Positions 45,301 through 57,600 of a stretch of DNA of 64,000 nt are shown piece by piece. A model generated the notes under the pieces. It saw only the letters and a program-made list of their open reading frames with translations. It was not told the origin of the DNA and ran no database searches. Location: assembly GCA_024195585.1 (NCBI GenBank), contig SWBL01000025.1, positions 1 through 64,000 on the forward strand, in the 5' to 3' direction. Source of the stretch: Aureobasidium sp. EXF-3400. Lineage: Eukaryota > Ascomycota > Dothideomycetes > Dothideales > Saccotheciaceae. Each line of letters starts with the position of its first letter. The stretch's first letter is position 1. Made by a program: the position numbers and the translations under genes.

Positions 45301-45829
45301 AGATCCTGAAGCCGGCATTCTTAGCATATCTGAGATCGCTGCGGATTCGGCACTGAAACTGGCTCGATGGGTTTGCGCGGGTCGTCTTCGTAGGCATGGC
45401 AAAGGCGGGCGTTGAGACACCAGTCTCGAAACCTCCGCCGTAAATCTCTTCATCGTCGAGATCATCATCCGGATCATGATCTTGCAACGATTCTGCATCA
45501 GATTCGGGGTCAGTAGAACCAGAAAGCGCATCGGAGACGTGTGAGAGGAACTGCTTGATGGTCATGCAGCCTGGCTGACCAAGGCGGTCGATGATGCGCG
45601 CAACATCCTTGGATGCGTTGTCATCGCAGAAGAGAGTGTAGTAGTGGGCAGTGGGGTAGTCGGATTGCTCTGGGACGCTGGCGGTTATGGTGACAGGAGA
45701 TGCGAGGGTTGGATGAGAAAAGGCGAAGGTAAAGCCGTCTTCGAGGACACAGCAGTCGGAGATGAACTCGAGATCGTGCTTGCCCTTGATGGCATCGTCC
45801 AGATCGGCCTTGAACTGCTTACGAGGCAT
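42377..45829 (-). CDS. PARP - UBE2Q-like E2 fusion gene, interrupted by one in-frame TAG
   Basis: One frame of 1151 codons runs from the ATG at 45829 to the stop at 42377, broken only by TAG at 44599-44597. The sequence around it (LKPYVCDEPLCLY-stop-YMTLGFGPSIEHEI) is, from my memory of the family, continuous in fungal PARP-UBC fusions, with Gln at the stop position. The N-terminal part (residues 1-330) is a conserved region of unknown fold, followed by Cys-rich FCLVCHKKL. The PARP catalytic segment, around residues 690-760, has YAWHGS and GHGVYHSPHYNTSLSY, supplying the His and Tyr of an H-Y-x mono-ADP-ribosyltransferase. The C-terminal 150 residues are UBC-like, closest to UBE2Q, with Cys in GGAICHALLT and GWLCTTTIESVLLQIR. 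The two activities suggest crosstalk of ADP-ribosylation and ubiquitylation. The TAG may be a true inactivating mutation, readthrough, or an assembly error. Confidence 0.85.
44597..44599 (-). other. In-frame TAG splitting the PARP-E2 gene
   Basis: TAC TAG TAC ATG on the coding strand. CAG to TAG is a single C-to-T change, and the frame is intact on both sides for hundreds of codons. A spliceosomal intron is unlikely because the coding sequence on both sides looks conserved right up to the stop. Confidence 0.9.
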
Positions 45830-46567
45830 GGTTAAGATGGGCGAACGTTGACAGCATGAGCTGTGTCAGGTGTGTGCAGATTGGAAGTGGAGGATGATCA
45901 AGAAGGTTGACGTCTTGAGAATGGAAAGGAGAAGGCGGAAGTCCTCTCGAAGGTTGGATCAAGACAGCGCTTCCTAGTGTGAATCACGGTGGCTGCGACA
46001 AAACGCTGCGAGTTGGCGAGTGAAAGGCAAGGGAGTGATTGGTAGAGAGTGAAAGGAGAGAGTCAAGTAGAGTTGGTATGAAGCGCATGCGAGCAAGTTC
46101 CCGAATAGAGTCACGATGAAAGCAAATACTTGGCCGCTAATCATTTGGTGGAAGAGAATAAGTGCCTTCTATCAGGCAGCGTTTGCTGGATGGCTGCCTG
46201 CTGCAAAGAGGCACAGACATGGACTCAGGCAGGCGCGCGTGAAAGTCATGGCCTCGCTTTTTGGCACCTCGGGACAATTGAAACGCCGTTGATGATGCGT
46301 CCATCCTTTCTATCTATTCGAGAGTATTCGACTCTAACTTTTTCTTCAGGAATACAGAGAGTCTATTAATCATCTGTGACAACACGAGCATATTCTCTGA
46401 TGAGTAGCTTGACCCATTCAAAAAGAGGTCATGTCATGTCACCTCTCACTGTTCGTGCCAAGGATAGCGCTTGAGTGCCTACGTTCGATAACAAGTCCAT
46501 GCTTCACATGAATGTTTAGACGTGCACATCTTCGCAACAACCAAACCTAACCTATAGGACACATACA
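45830..46567. promoter_or_regulatory. Divergent promoter region, PARP-E2 / COG7-like
   Basis: This 738-bp gap lies between divergent starts. It contains purine-rich runs (GAGAGTGAAAGGAGAGAG) near 46040-46065. No gene or TATA box is convincing. Confidence 0.4.
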
Positions 46568-47587
46568 ATGGCGGTTCAGTCTGAAGCAGCTATACGCAGC
46601 GAACCAAAGTCGACGCATGTCCAGGATGAGGCCCTTCAGCCCTTCCTCCAGCCTCAATTCGATCCGGCCGACTATCTCAATGCCACCTTGCCTTCCTTGA
46701 CCTTCTCCAATCCTACCAAAGACCGTGTATCTCTTGCCGATCTATCTGCGCAAAAACAAACCCTCATCTCCCAGCTGAATGTGCAGACCTCGCGACTCAC
46801 CAACACCCTCAATCAGCTTACCGATGACATCCTCCGTAGTGGTAGCAGGCTCGCCTACCAAGTCGAGATGCTCCGTGGTGAGACTGCTGGCCTTACAGAC
46901 GCTTTGAACACTTCCCTCCAGCCCGACATCGCCTTGTTCGCTCCTCAGACCCTTCAACAACCTACAGAACTCGAAAAAGACGACATTCCACCCGATCAAA
47001 CGGCCGTGTCCACTCTGGCCCAGCCTATCGAACCAGACTACATCTCAAAGTTACGTACGCTTGTCATGGTGCGGCAGCGCCTCGACTCTGTTATCAAGGT
47101 CTTCGGCGAGGCTATGGCCTGGCCCATTGCTCCCTCCGATCTCGTCTCGTCCTCATTCATCTCGGTATCTGCTCCTTCGGCAGGAGGTCCAGAAGAAACA
47201 CGCAATCGCGAAGAGAAGGCAAAGGAACATGCACAAAAGCTGCGCGACGAGATCACACTACTACTACAGAACGCCGTATCGGCAGAAGAGGGCATCACTG
47301 CTGCCATCAAAAGAATCGACGAGCTAAGGGATCTCGCGACTGTCTGGAAAGGCACTGCCGAAGAGAAGGCACGAGCTCGTCAGATCGATGGTCTTGAGAA
47401 GATCGTCGAAGACGAACAGAAGACTCTCACTCGCAAGGCAGATGCAAAAAAGCGTACAGTCTCTCCTGCGGCAGTCGACTATAGGTCCAATAGTGCTTCC
47501 GAGGCTGCCCGTACTACCAACCAGGGCAGTGGCTACGGCTTTATGAACAACTTGCGCCGTATCAAAGATGAGATCTACCTCGATTGA
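46568..47587 (+). CDS. COG7: Conserved oligomeric Golgi complex subunit 7-like protein
   Basis: A single exon of 339 aa with ATG at 46568. The region FDPADYLNATLPSLTF is followed by a long helical segment, SLADLSAQKQTLISQLNVQT and LTNTLNQLTDDILRSGSRLA, then YQVEMLRGETAGLTDALN. This fits the N-terminal coiled-coil leg of COG7 as annotated in filamentous fungi. A second helical stretch includes LVMVRQRLDSVIKVFGEAMA, and the end is basic and polar. COG is a tether for retrograde vesicles in the Golgi; Cog7 belongs to lobe B. Fungal members are much shorter than the animal protein of about 770 aa. The call rests on recall of the N-terminal pattern, so a different helical tether subunit is possible. 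Confidence 0.7.
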   Translation: MAVQSEAAIRSEPKSTHVQDEALQPFLQPQFDPADYLNATLPSLTFSNPTKDRVSLADLSAQKQTLISQLNVQTSRLTNTLNQLTDDILRSGSRLAYQVEMLRGETAGLTDALNTSLQPDIALFAPQTLQQPTELEKDDIPPDQTAVSTLAQPIEPDYISKLRTLVMVRQRLDSVIKVFGEAMAWPIAPSDLVSSSFISVSAPSAGGPEETRNREEKAKEHAQKLRDEITLLLQNAVSAEEGITAAIKRIDELRDLATVWKGTAEEKARARQIDGLEKIVEDEQKTLTRKADAKKRTVSPAAVDYRSNSASEAARTTNQGSGYGFMNNLRRIKDEIYLD

Positions 47588-48595
47588 GAGCTTATCGCCA
47601 GGAGCACTAAGGATCAAAGTTTGCAGGCTAAATCTCTCTGCCGATTGTTCTCACCATTCTCACATGCCTGGGAACTTCAATCGGTGATTTCGGACCAAGC
47701 GCTGTCACTATCGGCTAATAGAATACCCTGCTATAATGTAGAGATTCAAGGTGAGCTCTAGGACTGAGCCTCTTCGTATACGATCTGCAGTTATAGGCAT
47801 GGTCCCATAGGGCTGGTCCTCATGCGAGCCTATTTACCAGACGGCAGGATTCGAGGGTCCATGATCAGCGGACGACTCGTATATGGACAGACGGTCGACG
47901 GGGAAGCTAGGAACAGCTCTGCAATTTGCATCCTTTTGATCTAGGGCAACACCTCTAGATCTGCGATTCGGCTTCCCCTACTTCTTCAGAACATAGCATG
48001 ATGGAAGCAGGATTCAGGAGGAGACAACGCGTAGAAAGGCCCACGGCTGAATGTCACAGTACGTCTCACCGCACTACCAATTGCCCGCTAAGTGCGTATT
48101 CCCTGTTCCTGGCAGGTGCACATCATGCCACTGGGGAATCCTTCAGCATGTTACCTGCGACATAATTTCGGTCATTTCAAGAGAGATATCGGCTTCCTCC
48201 GGAGACCAATCGAAGGGACCATGACTTCGAATATTTCAAAACCGTTTTTTCGCATTAATATCAAATAGCTTGAATCATGATCGAAGGCTTGTGCATTCAT
48301 AGTTCGGAGCGTTCGGCAGCACAAAAGGCACGGACAAGGTTCCGCTCGATTTGGCGTGACGATCTCGCGAAAGCTTGCAGCTTGGCGTGGGGTGATAGGC
48401 CATGACGTCAAAAAAGCGAGGGCAGAGCGAGGTCAAAGTTAGGTGACAAACGTTTGAAGCAGTCATAAGCCGCTGACTTCCGAGGAACAAGTGGAGCTGA
48501 AGTTGTTGGGAGCTGCCAGATACAAGAAGCTCATTGTTCCATCCTGTAGCTTTTGTCAACTCTCAATCTCCTTTCCTCACCACACAACTTTCACA
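47588..48595. promoter_or_regulatory. 1-kb upstream region of the phosphoketolase gene
   Basis: No gene is visible. Two SYGGRG sites of the kind bound by the carbon-catabolite repressor CreA occur: CTGGGG at 48131-48136 and GTGGGG at 48387-48392. Control by carbon source would fit the product, but such short sites are common by chance. The last about 50 bases before the ATG are pyrimidine/A-rich. Confidence 0.35.
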
Positions 48596-51211
48596 ATGGC
48601 CGAGACAGAGAGTCTCTCGCCCTATGGCACTGCCAGAGCTACTGTGACCGATCAGCCTCTCAGCAAGGATGAGGTCGACAAGATGAACCGCTACTTCCAT
48701 GCCAGCATGTACTTGTGCTTGGGTATGCTCTACCTTCGCGAGAACCCTCTACTGAAGGAACCTCTCAAGGCTGAGCACATCAAGCCTCGTCTTCTCGGAC
48801 ATTGGGGCTCTGACTCTGGTCAGTCCTTCACCTACATCCACATGAACCGATTGATCAAGAAGTACGATCTCGATGCCTTCTTCATCTCCGGTCCTGGCCA
48901 CGGTGCCCCTGGCGTCATTTCCAACTCCTACCTCGAAGGAGTGTACTCCGAAGTCTACCCTGATAAGTCTCAGGATGCTGAGGGCATGCAGCGCTTCTTC
49001 AAGCAGTTCTCGTTCCCTGGAGGCATCGGCAGTCACGCAACGCCTGAAACCCCTGGAAGTATTCACGAAGGTGGTGAGCTTGGTTACTCCATCTCCCACG
49101 CCTTCGGTGCTGTATTCGATAACCCTGAATTGATCGCTCTGGTAAGCTTCATGCACATGATCTTCAGCTTGATCTCCAGCTAACCTAACTGTCTAGACCA
49201 TGGTCGGTGATGGCGAAGCTGAAACTGGTCCTTTGGCTACCAGTTGGCACAGCACCAAGTTCTTGAACCCCATTGTCGATGGTGCAGTTTTGCCTGTCCT
49301 CCACCTGAACGGATACAAGATCAACAACCCCACCGTCCTCTCAAGAATCAGCCACGAGGAGCTGAAGGCTCTCTTCGTCGGTTATGGCTGGGAGCCCTAC
49401 TTCGTCGAGGGTTCCGACCTTGACTCGATGCACCAAGCAATGGCTGCCACCCTAGAAAGAGCTGTCACCGAAATCAAGGCAATCCAGAAGAAGGCTAGAG
49501 ACTCCGGCAAGGCTGAGCGCCCGAGATGGCCCATGATTGTCCTCAGAACACCCAAGGGCTGGACCGGTCCTCGTAAAGTCGACGGCCACTTCCTTGAAGG
49601 CTACTGGAGAGCTCATCAGATTCCCCTCACCAATGTTCTCAAGGACCCTGACCAGCTCGCTCTGCTTGAAAAGTGGATGCGTAGCTACGAACCTGAGAAA
49701 CTGTTCAAGGACGGCAAGTTCATTGACGAGCTTCGCGAGCTTGCCCCTAGTGGTAACCGCCGTATGACTGCTAACCCTGTCACCAACGGTGGTCTCCTGC
49801 GCGCCAACCTCAGAATTCCTGACTTCAAGAAGTTCGCCCAGACCGTGAAGAAGCCTGCCGCTGAGCAAGCACCCAGCATGAACCTCTTCGCAGACTTCCT
49901 GACCCAGATCGTCAAGGCTAACCCTACCAACTTCCGTCTGTTCGGTCCCGATGAGACACAATCAAATAAGCTCGGCGCTGTTTACGATGTCACCCAGAAG
50001 GTCTGGATGGCCGAGTACTTCGAAGAAGACAAGGACGGCGGCAACCTCGCTCCTGCTGGTAGAGTCATGGAGATTCTCAGTGAACATACTGTTGAGGGCT
50101 GGTTAGAAGGTATGACTTTTTTTTTTCTTTTCTATCTGTCTTTCATTTTTCATTTTTATTTTTTTTCGAGAGCGAAACAAACAACTAACCTGTTCAAGGC
50201 TATTTACTCAGCGGCAGGCACGGGCTCTTGAACAGTTACGAGCCTTTTATTCACATTATTGACTCCATGGTCAACCAGCACGCAAAATGGCTCGAGAAGT
50301 GCTCTGAAGTTTCTTGGAGACAGGAGGTTGCTTCACTCAACATCCTACTTACATCGACAGTCTGGCGTCAGGACCACAATGGATTCACTCACCAGGACCC
50401 TGGTTTCCTTGATGTCGTCGCCAACAAGTCGCCTGAAGTCGTCCGTATCTACCTTCCTCCGGATGCCAACTGTCTGCTCAGCACTATGAACCACTGTTTG
50501 GAGTCGTCCAACTACGTCAACGTCATTGTTGCCGACAAGCAGAACCATCTGCAGTACCTGAACATGGATGACGCTGTCAACCACTGCTCCAAGGGTTTGG
50601 GAATCTGGGACTGGGCTTCCAACAGCGCGGGCGAAGAGCCTGACGTCGTTATGGCCAGTTGTGGTGATGTCAGCACACAAGAGGCTCTTGCCGCAACCGC
50701 TCTGCTCCGCGAACATCTTCCTGAACTCAAGGTTCGCTTCGTCAACGTCGTGGATCTGTTCAAGCTCCAGCCCAACGGCTACCACCCCCACGGCCTTAAG
50801 GATGATGAATACGCTGCCATCTTCACCGACAACAAGCCCATTATCTTCAACTTCCACTGTAAGTATCATTACCCACAAAGTTCGTGAGCACATGCTAACC
50901 ATACCTTCCCTCTAGCTTACCCTTGGTTGGTCCACAGAATGACCTACAAGCGCAAGGGTCAGAACTTGATGCGCGTGCGCGGTTACAAGGAGAAGGGCAA
51001 CATCGATACCCCTCTCGAGCTTGCCATCCGCAACGAGACCGATCGTTACAGTTTGGCTATGCTTGCCATTGACAGTCTCAAGGCTGTTCTTGGCAACAAG
51101 GGCTCGTCTACCCGCGAGAAGCTGCTTAACACCCGTACTCATGCCATGAACTACGCATATGAGACTGGCCAGGATCCTGATGACTTTGTCAACTGGACTT
51201 GGAACTACTAG
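48596..51211 (+). CDS. Xylulose-5-phosphate / fructose-6-phosphate phosphoketolase
   Basis: Exons are 48596-49141, 49197-50109, 50199-50858 and 50916-51211, giving 804 aa, the normal phosphoketolase length. The ATG at 48596 (CACAATGG) is used; the frame extends upstream only with non-ATG codons. Landmarks are [39 protein letters not shown] ([15 protein letters not shown]), the thiamine-diphosphate motif [15 protein letters not shown]...[37 protein letters not shown] and C-terminal [20 protein letters not shown]. The enzyme splits xylulose-5-P or fructose-6-P with phosphate into acetyl-phosphate and a shorter sugar phosphate, feeding acetate/acetyl-CoA. Intron 2 (89 nt) contains long T-runs. 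Phosphoketolases in fungi are often considered old transfers from bacteria, but introns and codon use here look native. Confidence 0.95.
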
Positions 51212-51605
51212 ATTCTCGTCACGGGTTGATGAAACCTAGCAAAGATGGCGTTCTGGGGATATGATTGCGAGGCGTTTCCATTCCGTATCAATGATAATTA
51301 ATGCTTTTGACCTTCAATATTCTCTCCAGTTTTTCTGTTGTGTAGCCCCTCAAGAGTATCTTCGACTTTATCTCTTGCATCATACCACTTTCCTTTGCTG
51401 ATACAACAACCAGACTGCTTCAATAACTGCACACGGAACGGCTGAACAAGGAAGAATGGTTGGTAACAAATGTGATCGACAAACTCCATACTCTAACTTG
51501 CTTTTATGATGATCGAAACCCTCAAACTCCTTGACAATGCATAAAACAAACAACAAAAAATCAACAACTGACAGGAAAAACAACGGAGAAAGAAAGATGA
51601 AACAT
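51212..51605. other. Convergent 3' intergenic region
   Basis: This 394-bp gap lies between the phosphoketolase stop and the UTP20 stop. It is AT-leaning near the UTP20 end (AAACAAACAACAAAAAATCAAC region). No further feature is visible. Confidence 0.4.
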
Positions 51606-54600
51606 CTACCATCCTCTTCTCTTACCCGCAGCCTCAGCACTCCTCTCCTTCCTCTTAGCCTTGGTAATATCATGCTTCCTCCTCTTATCAGCCGCATACT
51701 TGACAGGCGCACTAACAGCCTCAATACGACGTTTCCTTCTCCTTTCCTCTCTCTTGCCTCTAACTCTCTCCTGTACTCCTCTCATGGCAACCACATACTC
51801 TGTGCTGCCCAACTTCTTTTGCAGCAAAGAGGATACTTCGGTGGTTAAGGCCTTTAGGTCTTGGTAGGACTTTTGGAGCGGTTCGGTGCTGAGGCGAGGA
51901 GCGGCGATGGAGGCGTCGGTGAGGAGGTAGATGGGTGTGAGGATGGAGGCGAGGGAGGGGGTGAGGTGGTCGGAGGGAAGGATGTTGCAGAGGGAGGCGA
52001 TGGCTTGGAGAGCTCCAGTCTTTGCGCTGAGGACGGAAGCAGTGGGGGCGCCGTCGTCGCGGCGGATGAGAGCGGATAGACGGGAGAGTAGGTGGTGCAG
52101 TGCTGTTGTTGGTGTGGCAGCAGAGGTATCCTCGTCTTCTGCATCTGCTGTTTCGTCTTCTTCCTCTTCCTCTTCTTCCTCCTCGTCTTGATTGTCAGAA
52201 GTGGCCGCAACGCCGTTTCTGGTGAAGGGAGTAGGGTGTTCCCAGTCCACATTCGAAGCACTATAGCAACGACCCAGGAAGATCAAGTTGCGAACAGTTT
52301 GACCCACTAACTGTTCACTGACATTGCTGAAACGCAGGGTTCGCAAGCCAGCAGCACATAACTCATGCAACTCCTTTTCGGTAACTTCCATCTTGCTGTT
52401 TGTGTACAAAGGCAATGCAGCAAGACCTTGTTCAGTCTTGGAAGCACAGTTGCCCATATCTGCAAACAACAGACCAATCAGGCGAGCAGACGAAAGCTTC
52501 ACCCACGCGTGCGGGAAAACAAGACATTTGAAAATGTTTGTCCAGGATGCTTTGGCGGCAGGCGCGAGGGAAGTAGACTGTGCCATCTCAGTCATCTTTG
52601 CAAATGCTTGAAGGGCATAATACAGCAATTCCCAATCTTCAGTCTCAACATCTTCGGGGTTGAGAAGCTTGGAAACCTGCTTGAACAGGAAGGAAGTTTC
52701 CTTGGCTGTGGCGTTGCCGTGACCAATGTAGATAGTCCAGCACTGCAAAGCAATACGGCGAAGCAGCAACTGTTCATCTTGCTCCAGCCAAGTACGCATC
52801 AGAGTAACAAAGTTCTTCGTGCGCTCCTCATCAGCGCGTTCGAGGATTTTACTGATCAAGGCACCTGACATTTCGCGGCATTCGGGTGAGTCGTCGTTGA
52901 CCATCATCATGACCAATGGCACAAACAACATACTCGACAGTTCTTGCACAAGATCGCCTTGGGTCTTTGCCAACAACAGATGCAGAAGTTCAAGCACAGA
53001 TTGTCTGCCCTCAACATACTTATACTCGAGATTTTGCACCAAGAAAGCAATTTGCTTGTTCAAGCGACTGCCTGCTTGAGGATATTCCATCATGAATGCA
53101 AAGTAGACTCCACGCGAAAGATCTCTAGCACTGCGTGTCTGGTTGGTAACCATGATTGCAGCAACAGAATCCATAACCTCGTAAACCTCAGTGATGATGA
53201 TTTTGCGAGCGACAACAGCCTTCAAGAAGTTGAAGATGACACCTTGACGATCGGGTTCTTCGAGATCAGGCTTGATTCTCTTGAGTACGTAGGCCATGTC
53301 ATTTTCCTTGATCTTGATGTCGGGTCTGTCGCGAAGAATGGCTGAGATCAGCTTCAACGAAGACTGAGCCAACTCGGTGATAGTAGAGGGAGCGGCTCTG
53401 AGAATCTTAACTGCTTCTGCTGCGTAAACTGGTCCATTGGCGACGATCTGAGGCGATGGTACCCTGATGATGGAGGTGAGCAGACGAACAGATGCCATCT
53501 GAACTTCCTCTTGACCACCAATTAGAGCATCACCAAGGATTGGCAAGAAGCCAGCAAGGTTTGCCGGAGTCTTAAGTTCATCGTGCTTCTGCAAGACAGC
53601 ACGAACGAGGTCCAAAGCGAATCTGGTAAGCTTGAAGATGTACGAGCTTGTTGCACCCTTCTTGCCAGACTTGTTGGCACTCTGCATCTGGATCAGATAC
53701 TTCCGGATCTTGTAATCTTCCATGACAGGGCGAGTCTTGGCTGCAGCAGTGGCGGCGTAAACCTTCTGGATGATCTCGTAGCCAAAGACAAGAATATCTC
53801 TATCAATGACTGACGGGTTCTGACTCGTGCCAAGACCGATACGACGCAAAAGTTCGTCAATCTTCTTGACAGTCTTGAGGTCCAACTTCTCCAGCAACAG
53901 AGATTGAATAGGTCTGATCAGCTCACCAAGATGGGAGGTGGTTGTGATCTTGGCGATAAGCTCAGCAGAATCGTAACTCTTGCTACTCTTGACTTCCTTC
54001 ATCTTGCTGATGTATTCCTCGGCATCCTTCTCTTGACCTGCGACACCAAAGATATCGTCCATGACAACAGCGATGATGTCGTTGATACAGTGATCAAGGT
54101 CGCCAGATTCCAAGGAGGCGATGTTGTCGACCAGAATCGAGTGCATGGTGAAAGACATGACGTGAAGCTGGTAACCACGCTGCAAAGCACTGCGCAATTC
54201 CTTGATGACGAACTGGAAGTAGGATGGGCCAAGGATACCAGTGATCTCAGACAACGTCTTTCTGGTCATGTCTCTGGCTTCTGTTGCTTTACTACGAAGA
54301 ACGTGGCAAAGGTCCATGAGCACAGTGGGAAGTCTCAAGGCATGTTCAGCAACAGGGAGAACACGGATGAGCTTGACAACAGCGACACCTACGGGGACAC
54401 GCAGACTGACAGTTGACTCATCCTTGAGGTGCAAAAACGAGGTCAGCGGAGGCAAGAGCTGCTTGTTGATCTCGTTGGACAGCTTCTCTTCTGAAGGCAA
54501 GGTCGCAGCAAGTGGGCTCAATGCCGAGGTGCCGTTAGTTGTGGTCTCAGCCTCACCATCGACTTCCATAGCAGTGTTTCTGCTGCGAATGGACTCGGAA

Positions 54601-57600
54601 GCACGATCCAAAGCATCGATAACACGGCTGACGATCCTGAGTACGATCTTCTGCAGCTCCTGCTTACTTTGGATGTAGCTGACAAATCTTCGCAACGTCG
54701 ACCTGTACAAGTTCCAGTCCAGGCATCCGGAAAGGGCACCGACTGTGTTGATGGTCTCGGCAGATAAGTTGTGAGCACCATCATCACCGGCAGGATCGAA
54801 AATGAAATGTTCCAGAAGAGGAATGAAGAACAAGCTGACGTTGTTGCTCGAGATGACACCAGCATGTGCCTCTTCAGACAATCTTCTCAAAGCACGAAGT
54901 CTGCGGTGCTGCTGGATGTGCAGAATATTGTTGAAGAACGAAGCTTCCTCATCACCCTCCACAAGCAGAGTAGCCATATTGTTGACTGCGTCCCAAGATG
55001 AGAAATGCTTGATCATGTGTGCCAAGACCTGGAGGTATTCGGATCTGACCAACTCGGAAGGATCACGCATACCACCTTGAAGCCCACCGTGTAGTCCGGA
55101 CACGGTCAAAGCCTTGAACTCCTCGTCCTTGAAGTCGCCGTCCACACTTGCTACCTCGATAAATCTTCTCAGACTGTAGGAGGCGTTGGTTCTGATGGCG
55201 AGTTCTTCGTTATCTCTGATGAAGTACATCATGCTGTAGACGAGAGGCTGCCATTGCATAGCGGTGAAAGTAGAATACTTTTCCTCATTGATAGTGCTGA
55301 AAGCAATGGCACGGCGCTCGAAATCAGGCTCATCAAGTCTCGATGTCGAGAATGAGTTCAGATCCTCGCACAGAGAAGCGACGTACAAGAGCTCCTTCCT
55401 TTCATCGGCTAATTGCCTGACAACGGCAGCCAAAAGCTCTCTACTCTCCCGATCCTTGAAGTAGCCGAACAGCGGGCAAAGCGTCGAGTACACTTGGTTG
55501 AAGCGAACCTCGTCCTTGTTGAGTTCAGCACCAGGGATAAGGTGGAACAAAGTTTGCAACAAATCACGCTTGGTGGTAAAGTGAACAGTCTTCGAAGGTT
55601 TGCCGAGCAGGAAGATCGAGACATCAACGACATCACGAATGTTCTCCACGCCAGTGACAAGCGGTGCGAGACGAGATACACACAAAACGCTTGAGTCGAG
55701 AATCTCCTTGGGAGGACTTTGTCTCAGAACGGCACCGAGTCTGACAACAAACAAACTCGCGCGTGGTCCTAGAATCGATGCGCGTGCTTTATCTTGCTCC
55801 TCGGTAGTATCAATGCTCATATCAGCATCCTTCGATCTGCGCGGCTGGATAGTATCCAACAGGCGTCCGATGATGTGCTCGATGATGAATGACTTGACTT
55901 CGTTCTTTGCACTAGGGACCACAAGGCAGTCTGCGACAGCATTGAGTGTTTGTGGGAAGAATTCTGTCAGGTAGTGGCATGTAGCCAGAGAGCTAGCCCA
56001 GGTTGAGAACAGACGCAAGAAGGCAGACACAGATTGTGCGGTCTCGATAGGAAGCTTCTCCAGACGAGGTCCCACCAATTCGCTCATGACAACCTTGGCG
56101 TAGCTGTGCCAATTGACTTCGGTACAAGACGAGAAGATCTGGATCAGACAGTGGAAGCCGGCTTGACGAATAGCACGATCAAGAGAAGTCTGAGACTCGT
56201 CTTCGACCGGAACCTCCTCGTCGGTATCGACAAGTTCAGTATGAGTCTTGGAAGCCTTAAGCAGACAGAGAACAACGGCATCGGCAATCTTTGTTGCGTA
56301 GCGGTCCAGTCTGTTGCCAAGAGTATGCACCATATCGTCCAGCATGTTCAACAGACCAACCTGCTTTCTGGGGGCGACAGCAAATTTGTCCACAGCTGAT
56401 TGGTTCAGCTCACCATCCTTGATGGGCTCCATGGTGGCCAACGAACCCAGAGCAATACCCAGGAATTGTCCGACAATATCTGCAGGGAAGCGAGCAAGTG
56501 CAACAAAGATGGCTTTGCGACGAGTCTGCTGTCCACGCTTACCACTTGCTGAACCAGCTCTTGTGACTGCTTTACCATACAGTATGCGCAACAAGACCGG
56601 CATGAGCTCTGGACAATCAGCACTGCGGATAGCATCGCCCTCCTCCTCGAGACGGAGGAACACGGAAACTTCTTCTCTGAATCTTGCATCATCAAGGAAG
56701 TTCATCAGATGTTCCTGGTATTTGATGACACTGGGCGTCTTCCAAGCAAGAATGGCCTTGAGGGTCGACTTTTGGATCTCGTTGTCACCGTTCGTGAGGA
56801 GGTTAAGCAGAGCCTGGTAGACTTCAGTTGTTCTGTACAACACTCTAGGGTTTTGGAACTGAGCGAAAACACCGAGCATGGCCTTCTGGTCTTTGCGGCC
56901 CCAATGACGGGTGTTGCCAGTTTCCTCCTGTTCTTGTGCTTCGCTTTCGTCGCCTGCCCATTCAAGCAGGACAGGGACCAGAAGTCGTGATCGTTTCTCT
57001 GCTAACTGCGGCATTGAGTTCAATGCACGGAGTGCTTGTGATCGTTCGGAAAGGGAAGCTGCTATTGTTTGGACATGATCTCTGTTGAACTGATTCTCAA
57101 TTCCTTGGTTGAGATCTGCAAAGAGAGACTCCGAGATCTCAATGTCCCTCTCAATTTGATTCATGTTGGAACATTCGAAATCGGAGCTGACGTGGCTGAT
57201 GCTCCTGTCCTGGGTTGTTTCCGGCTGCGATGCACTTCCTCCCATGTCAGCATGACCTTGAAGCCATTGCGTGATAGTGGTAGTAATAATCTCTTCGGCG
57301 TTTCCATGTTCAGTCATCTCCTTGAGTGCCCCAATAGAATCCTCCCAAGCTTGGGCCAGGTGAATGTGTAGAAGACCAAAGCAGTAAGTAGGAATAGCTT
57401 TCGCCAGAACAGAGTCGGAGATAATATCGGGGTAGCCAAGAGCTAGACGGCGGATTTGAGCAGAGATGAAACGAGCTGTCTGCACACTCGGGGGAGTTTC
57501 CTCGATCGAAAGAGCGTGTGTCAGCAATTCGGGAACATCTTGTTGTCTCTTCTCGTAGATTGTTTGCAATATCCGTAGTCCAGAGAGTCGAAGGTCGTGG

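Noticed and set aside
44597..45829. Separate gene upstream of the PARP-E2 frame
   Set aside because: It ends at the in-frame TAG with continuous family sequence on both sides; one gene with a stop is simpler than two abutting genes.
51854..52261. Minus-strand Pro/Ser-rich ORF inside the 3' part of UTP20
   Set aside because: It is a shadow of the UTP20 acidic region read in another frame.
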